A stretch of 8,454 nucleotides of DNA from a bacterium (GTDB taxonomy: Bacteria > Patescibacteriota > Doudnabacteria > UBA920): the NCBI GenBank assembly GCA_021789715.1, contig JAJYJE010000038.1, forward strand, positions 1 to 8,454, given 5' to 3'. The notes under the pieces are model-generated. The model had not been told where the DNA came from, did not search any database, and saw nothing but the letters and a program-made list of their open reading frames with translations. Of the stretch, positions 4,871 to 8,454 are shown piece by piece; the first letter of the stretch is position 1; each line of letters opens with the position of its first letter. The translations under genes and the position numbers were made by a program.

Positions 4871-6997
4871 CTACATCCCTTTTCTAACGTTTATACCCTG
4901 GCGGGATTCTATTATCTTCTCAGCGACGTTGCGCGGCACTTCGGCGTAATGGTCAAATTCCATAGTGTAGGAAGCCTGGCCCTGGGTCATGCTGCGGAGG
5001 GCCGTTGCGTAGCCGAACATTTCGGAGAGCGGCACAAAGGCATCGATAATCTTAAGGTGCATGCGGTCAGTCATCTCGTTAATTTGAGCGCGCTTGGAGT
5101 TTAAGTCGCCGATAACATCGCCCATATTGGTTTCCGGCGTGGTCACTTCCACTTTCATGATCGGCTCCAAAATAATCGGGTCAGCCTTCTTAACCGCGTC
5201 CTGCAAGCCCTTGGAAGCGGCAATTTTGAACGCCATCTCGCTGGAATCGACTTCGTGGTAGCTGCCATCAAAAGCCGTGGCCTTAAAGTCTACCAAAGGA
5301 TAACCGGCAATCACGCCGTTAGCGGCCGATTCCTGGATACCTTTGTCGATCGGCTTAATATATTCGCGCGGGATAACACCGCCGACAATCGCGTCTTCGA
5401 ATTCGTAACCCTTGCCGCGCTCCAGCGGCTCGACGCGCAAGTAAACGTGGCCGTATTGGCCGCGGCCGCCGGTTTGGCGGATGTACTTGCTTTCGGCTTC
5501 GGCCATCTTTTTGATGGTTTCTTTATACGCGACTTCCGGCTTGCCGACATTGGCTTCCACCTTGAATTCGCGCTTCATGCGGTCAACAATAATTTCCAAG
5601 TGCAGTTCTCCCATACCGGAAATAATGGTCTGCTGGGTTTCTTCGTTGGTCGACAGGCGAAAAGTGGGATCTTCTTCGGCCAACTTGCCCAAGGCAATGC
5701 CCATCTTTTCCTGGTCGGCTTTGGTCCTGGGTTCAATGGACATGGAAATAACCGGTTCGGCAAACTTGATGGCTTCGAGCTGGATAGGTTTGTCGACATC
5801 GCACAAAGTATCTCCGGTAAAAGTATCCTTTGGGCCGACCAAAGCGCAAATATCGCCCGCAAAAACTTCTTTAACCTCTTCGCGCTCGTCCGCCTTCATC
5901 CGGACAATGCGCCCGACGCGTTCCTTATTTTCCGTGCGGGCATTAAGTACGTACGAACCGGCTTCCAGATGGCCGGCGTATACGCGGAAAAAGCACAGGC
6001 GGCCGACAAACGGGTCAGTGGCGATTTTAAAAGCCAGCGCGGTAAACGGTTCCTCGTCGCTCGGTTTGCGCTCGATAATATTTTCCGCATTCTTAAGATC
6101 GTGGCCTTTGACCCCGCCGCGATCCAGCGGAGACGGTAAAAAGTTGGTCACGGCATCCAAAATCGTCTGCACAATAATCCCGCGTCCGTCGCCGCCCAAA
6201 ACCGGGAAAAACTTGCCGCCCTGCACGGCTTTGCGGATGGCGGTCAAAAATTCCTGCTCGGTCAATTCTCCGCCGTTCAAATATTTCTCCATCAAGGCAT
6301 CGTCTGATTCGACAACTTTTTCCAAAAGCTTGGAGCGGTATTCTTTGGCCTTTTCCACCATGCCGGCCGGCACCTCGCCGACGGTAAATTCCTTGTCGGT
6401 AAAATCCTTATATGTGTAGGACTTCATATTAATCAGATCCACCACGCCATTGATTTCTTTTTCAAAGCCGATCGGAAGCTGGATGGGAAAAGCGTTCGGC
6501 GACAAGCGCTTGTGGATACTGTCGAGCGATTTGTAAAAATCGCCGCCGGTCTGGTTGATCTTATTAATAAAACACATGCGCGGCACGTGGTACTTGTCGG
6601 CCTGGCGCCAGACGGTCTCGGACTGCGGCTCCACGCCCATTTTGCCGTCGAATACAACCACCGCGCCGTCGAGCACGCGCAAAGAGCGTTCGACTTCCAC
6701 GGTAAAATCGACGTGGCCCGGGGTGTCGATAATGTTGATCTTGTGCTTCTTGTCGCCGGCCAGCTTAATAAAGCGGGGCGTCCAGTAGCAGGTTACGGCG
6801 GCGGCGGTAATGGTAATACCGCGCTCGCGTTCCTGTTCCATCCAGTCGGTGACGGTCTCGCCTTCGTGCACGGCGCCGATGTTGTGCGTGACGCCGGTGT
6901 TGTACAAGATGCCTTCGGTGACGGTCGTCTTGCCCGCGTCAATGTGGGCAATGATGCCGATGTTTCTTGTTACGTCGATTGGGTACTCTCTGGGCAT
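4871..6997 (-). CDS. fusA: Translation elongation factor G (EF-G)
   Basis: EF-G is the GTPase that drives tRNA-mRNA translocation and, with RRF, ribosome recycling. The 708-residue product matches the usual length (about 700) and carries all five domains. The P-loop AHIDAGKT (17-24), switch I GITIT (60-64) and DTPGH (91-95) are canonical. Domain III has [24 protein letters not shown]. Domain IV has [10 protein letters not shown] and a DGSYHEVDS tip with the conserved His. Domain V ends in [11 protein letters not shown]. Two nucleotide-recognition motifs are atypical: NKIN (145-148) replaces NKxD, and GGDGRG (268-273) stands where GSAFKN is usual. The start is fixed by homology at [15 protein letters not shown]. 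No Shine-Dalgarno is visible. A heptad repeat array lies only 6 bases upstream, and the gap to rpsG is 551 bases, so separate transcription is likely. Confidence 0.98.
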   Translation of the reverse strand: MPREYPIDVTRNIGIIAHIDAGKTTVTEGILYNTGVTHNIGAVHEGETVTDWMEQERERGITITAAAVTCYWTPRFIKLAGDKKHKINIIDTPGHVDFTVEVERSLRVLDGAVVVFDGKMGVEPQSETVWRQADKYHVPRMCFINKINQTGGDFYKSLDSIHKRLSPNAFPIQLPIGFEKEINGVVDLINMKSYTYKDFTDKEFTVGEVPAGMVEKAKEYRSKLLEKVVESDDALMEKYLNGGELTEQEFLTAIRKAVQGGKFFPVLGGDGRGIIVQTILDAVTNFLPSPLDRGGVKGHDLKNAENIIERKPSDEEPFTALAFKIATDPFVGRLCFFRVYAGHLEAGSYVLNARTENKERVGRIVRMKADEREEVKEVFAGDICALVGPKDTFTGDTLCDVDKPIQLEAIKFAEPVISMSIEPRTKADQEKMGIALGKLAEEDPTFRLSTNEETQQTIISGMGELHLEIIVDRMKREFKVEANVGKPEVAYKETIKKMAEAESKYIRQTGGRGQYGHVYLRVEPLERGKGYEFEDAIVGGVIPREYIKPIDKGIQESAANGVIAGYPLVDFKATAFDGSYHEVDSSEMAFKIAASKGLQDAVKKADPIILEPIMKVEVTTPETNMGDVIGDLNSKRAQINEMTDRMHLKIIDAFVPLSEMFGYATALRSMTQGQASYTMEFDHYAEVPRNVAEKIIESRQGINVRKGM

Positions 6998-7003
6998 AAT
7001 AAA

Positions 7004-7045
7004 TTAGTTGATAGTTATTAGTGATTAGTTTTTAGTTTGTAGTGC
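7004..7045. repeat. Heptanucleotide-periodic array, TAGT word
   Basis: Six contiguous 7-base units of the form NTAGTNN run from TTAGTTG at 7004 to GTAGTGC at 7039, with TAGT invariant and the flanking bases varied. The array occupies the fusA leader, where a ribosome binding site would be expected, and abuts the hairpin at 7044-7060. Confidence 0.8.
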
Positions 7046-7060
7046 AGGCCCATGGCCTGC
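7044..7060. other. Perfect 7-bp hairpin upstream of fusA
   Basis: GCAGGCC-CAT-GGCCTGC. On the minus strand it lies within the presumed fusA leader. On the plus strand it is followed by TTTATT, too weak to call a terminator with confidence. Confidence 0.5.
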
Positions 7061-7105
7061 TTTATTGATGATGTAGCGTGCCGATTTATCGGCGATAACC
7101 GTCTT

Positions 7106-7111
7106 TATAAT
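7106..7111 (+). promoter_or_regulatory. Possible -10 box for the candidate RNA
   Basis: A perfect TATAAT sits upstream of the structured stretch, which would start near 7118. There is no convincing -35 hexamer at 16-18 bases. The same AT-rich spot contains TATTAT on the minus strand, with a poor TTCAAG 18 bases before it, and could equally serve fusA. Confidence 0.3.
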
Positions 7112-7117
7112 ATACCT

Positions 7118-7418
7118 TTACTCTGTTTTCCTTGAATGTCCCTACTAGGACGGAAGATACAAATGCAAATGCCTTGTTGTGGAAAGAAAATCTGCTTTTA
7201 CGGCAGAATCGGTCGCAACGTTTATCTGATGACGTTCATCGAACTCTAAAGCCGCAGAAACGGATCACCTAGTATTCTATGACCCTCCGCTGGGCGACTA
7301 TCCCGGGATTAAATTTCGGGTTCCAGCGACTTTCTGTCCAAACTACAAAGCTTCTCTAGCCGAGCTTGCCACTCGAGCACCAACTCCTGCTTAGGCAGGG
7401 CGCGGTGCTTTTCTTTTT
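7118..7418 (+). ncRNA. Candidate unassigned non-coding RNA between rpsG and fusA
   Basis: No substantial ORF is present in this stretch of the 551-base gap. On the plus strand it contains several pairings: TACTAGG (7143-7149) with CCTAGTA (7268-7274) as a long-range helix, a TCTGC/GCAGA hairpin within it, and CGCTGG (7288-7293) with CCAGCG (7323-7328) enclosing CCCG/CGGG. It ends in an intrinsic terminator. It would be about 300 bases long. I looked for the hallmark motifs of RNase P RNA (GAGGAAAGTC with ACAGAA), tmRNA (T-arm with terminal CCA), SRP RNA and tRNA and found none on either strand. The orientation rests mainly on the terminator. It could alternatively be an unusually long, structured fusA leader. 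Confidence 0.4.
7376..7418 (+). terminator. Intrinsic terminator, plus strand
   Basis: An outer stem AGCACC (7376-7381) with GGTGCT (7404-7409) encloses an inner hairpin CCTGC/GCAGG (7386-7390/7395-7399), followed by TTTCTTTTT to 7418. The T run is on the plus side only. No plus-strand protein gene precedes it, which implies an RNA gene upstream. Confidence 0.75.
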
Positions 7419-7447
7419 GTAAAGGTCATTTTGCATCAGGGTCCCTT

Positions 7448-7482
7448 TATGCGAGTTGCGGATTTATTCCGCTACGAGCATA
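7448..7482. other. Imperfect hairpin with symmetric internal loop
   Basis: TATGC (7448-7452) pairs with GCATA (7478-7482) and GCGGA (7458-7462) with TCCGC (7468-7472) over a TTTAT loop. The 5x5 internal loop between them can form tandem G-A mismatches. On the plus strand GTTTTTGG follows. Confidence 0.45.
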
Positions 7483-7501
7483 GTTTTTGGGAAAAGATGC
7501 G

Positions 7502-7546
7502 TTGAAGGAAAACACTTTTTACAAAGTAAAAAGGGTGTTCCTTCAA
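7502..7546. other. Long hairpin immediately downstream of rpsG
   Basis: Arms of 21 bases (7502-7522 and 7526-7546) match at 19 positions and are separated by 3 bases. On the minus strand the hairpin begins 2 bases after the rpsG stop codon (7549-7551). It has no adjacent U run, so it looks more like an RNA-processing or 3'-protecting structure, or a small palindromic insertion, than a classic terminator. Confidence 0.8.
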
Positions 7547-7548
7547 AA

Positions 7549-8100
7549 TTATCTCCTGCCGAACCTGGCAAAATGGGCGAACGCCTTGTTGGCCTCGGCC
7601 ATCCGGTGGGTGTCTTCACGCTTCTTCATGGCAGAGCCCTGGCGGTTGTAGGCATCCACGATTTCCGCAGCCAGCTTCTCTTTCATCGGCGCGCCCTTGC
7701 GCGAGCGGGCGGCAATCAGCAGCCAGCGCATGGCCAGGGTGGTCTTGCGCGGCTCCATGACTTCCATCGGCACCTGGTAGTTGGCGCCGCCGATGCGGCG
7801 GCTTTTTAATTCCATCATCGGCGCCACGTTTTTCAGGGCCTGGTCAAAGGCCTGGCGGCCGTCAATCTTTTGCTTTGGCGCGGCTTTGTCTTCTGGTGAC
7901 TTTGGAGCGGCGGGTGTCGCAGCGGGCTGCTGGTTGACTTTCTCAGACACAATTTCCAAGGCATCGTAAAAAATCTTGCGCGCCACGTTCTTCTTGCCGC
8001 GTTCCATCAAATAATTTATAAATTTGGCGTACTTCACGCTGCCGTATTTGGGGTCCGGCGCCGGCGTGTGTTTGTCGTAACTCCGTGATTTTCTGGGCAT
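7549..8100 (-). CDS. rpsG: 30S ribosomal protein S7
   Basis: S7 nucleates assembly of the 30S head by binding 16S rRNA and sits near the E site. In many bacteria it also represses its own operon. The product has 183 residues against about 156 typically. The N-terminus MPRKSRSYDKHTPAPDPKYGS, the middle SRRIGGANYQVPMEV and the C-terminus KKREDTHRMAEANKAFAHF are all diagnostic. The extra length is an Ala/Pro/Lys/Gln-rich insertion at about residues 56-78, between the helix ending in IVSEK and the one beginning QAFDQALKNV. The start is fixed by homology. No Shine-Dalgarno is visible, and the upstream spacer is an AT-rich repeat array. rpsL precedes it by 110 bases, so the rpsL-rpsG pair is conserved, but the link to fusA is interrupted by 551 bases. 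Confidence 0.97.
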   Translation of the reverse strand: MPRKSRSYDKHTPAPDPKYGSVKYAKFINYLMERGKKNVARKIFYDALEIVSEKVNQQPAATPAAPKSPEDKAAPKQKIDGRQAFDQALKNVAPMMELKSRRIGGANYQVPMEVMEPRKTTLAMRWLLIAARSRKGAPMKEKLAAEIVDAYNRQGSAMKKREDTHRMAEANKAFAHFARFGRR

Positions 8101-8102
8101 GG

Positions 8103-8210
8103 TTGTAAATTTACAATTTTCACTTTTTAATTTTCAGTGAATTTTCAATTTGAAAATTTCAAATTGAATCATTAAAAATTAATTGAAAATTGATAATTGT
8201 AAATTGAAAA
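8103..8210. repeat. AT-rich heptad array around a palindrome, rpsL-rpsG spacer
   Basis: The centre is a perfect 11-bp palindrome, TCAATTTGAAA at 8145-8155 mirrored at 8157-8167 around A8156. On the left, units like TTTTCAC and TTTTCAG recur every 7 bases. On the right, ATTGxxA units (for example ATTGAAA, ATTGATA) recur every 7 bases as the inverted counterpart. The whole spacer can fold into one long AU-rich hairpin between the rpsL stop and the rpsG start. Confidence 0.75.
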
Positions 8211-8453
8211 TTATTTTTTCTTGGCTCCGTATTTCGAGCGCCCCCGCTTCCTCCCGTCGACTCCGAGAGTATCCAATTTTCCGCGAACGATATGGTAGCG
8301 CACGCCGGGAAGGTCTTTTACGCGGCCGCCGCGGATAAGCACCACGCTGTGTTCCTGGAGGTTGTGGCCAATGCCGGGAATATAGGCAATGACTTCCATG
8401 CCGTTGGTCAATTTGACCTTGGCGACTTTGCGCAACGCCGAGTTCGGCTTTTT
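8211..8453 (-). CDS. rpsL: 30S ribosomal protein S12 (partial, N-terminus outside window)
   Basis: The C-terminal 80 residues of S12 are present. S12 lies at the decoding centre, controls accuracy and is the classic streptomycin-resistance target. The fragment begins [18 protein letters not shown], continues through [30 protein letters not shown] and ends SKYGAKKK, all diagnostic. Roughly 45 N-terminal residues should lie beyond the right edge. The two sites where streptomycin-resistance mutations are known, the lysine pair before PNSA and the lysine in RVKDLPG, are both wild-type. The conserved Asp of KDLPG, methylthiolated in some bacteria, is present. The TTG at 8433-8435 encodes an internal leucine of NSALRK, not a start. 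As first gene of the str unit, its promoter should lie outside the window. Confidence 0.97.
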   Translation of the reverse strand, partial: KKPNSALRKVAKVKLTNGMEVIAYIPGIGHNLQEHSVVLIRGGRVKDLPGVRYHIVRGKLDTLGVDGRKRGRSKYGAKKK

Positions 8454-8454
8454 C

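Noticed and set aside
5255..6419. Two long plus-strand frames opposite fusA
   Set aside because: Both are antisense shadows of the confident EF-G gene, with shadow-like composition and no initiation signals.
7118..7418. RNase P RNA, tmRNA or SRP RNA as the identity of the gap sequence
   Set aside because: I looked for GAGGAAAGTC with ACAGAA, a T-arm with terminal CCA, and the SRP tetraloop region on both strands. Only partial look-alikes such as GACAGAAAGTC on the minus strand were found, in the wrong arrangement.
7456..7809. Plus-strand frame of 117 codons spanning the gap and rpsG
   Set aside because: Most of it is antisense to rpsG, and its 5' part crosses the hairpins at 7448-7546. No ribosome binding site precedes it.

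Overview
The window looks like a piece of a candidate-phylum (Patescibacteria/CPR, Parcubacteria-like) chromosome. This is inferred from three things: the style of the EF-G and EF-Tu proteins, a lipoprotein C-terminal domain of the GPTCPV...CDTGIR type that I associate with these genomes, and short-word repeat arrays between genes. The sequence alone does not prove the lineage. No phage, transposase or CRISPR gene is visible.

The backbone is a loosened str (streptomycin) locus on the minus strand. Reading from the right edge it runs rpsL (S12, N-terminus cut by the window), rpsG (S7, with an unusual Ala/Pro/Lys insertion), a 551-base gap, fusA (EF-G), then an insertion of other genes, then tuf (EF-Tu) with its own promoter, leader and terminator. 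In the classical operon fusA is followed directly by tuf. Here about 3 kb lies between them: a small plus-strand gene convergent with fusA (4561-4779, bidirectional terminator at 4803-4830), and a minus-strand operon of a Phd/YefM-like small protein plus two paralogous lipoproteins, with a good promoter at 4443-4471. The tuf promoter (TTGACA-17-TAAAAT) sits 12 bases beyond the last lipoprotein stop codon.

The non-coding parts are rich. The rpsG-fusA gap holds a long hairpin right after rpsG, a shorter hairpin, and a plus-strand stretch of about 300 bases with several stems that ends in an intrinsic terminator. That stretch is a candidate RNA gene I cannot assign to a known family. The tuf leader can fold into a three-way junction. 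Four intergenic regions (344-385, 1825-1893, 7004-7045, 8103-8210) carry heptanucleotide-periodic arrays, each with its own core word, and two of them are arranged as arms around a palindrome centre.

Left of tuf, the last 17 codons of a second, synonymously diverged tuf copy survive as a relic (382-438). Beyond this is a cluster of perfect hairpins, a possible 34-codon ORF and the 3' end of a basic plus-strand protein. Functionally, S12, S7, EF-G and EF-Tu all serve ribosomal decoding and elongation. The lipoproteins are probably envelope proteins unrelated to translation.
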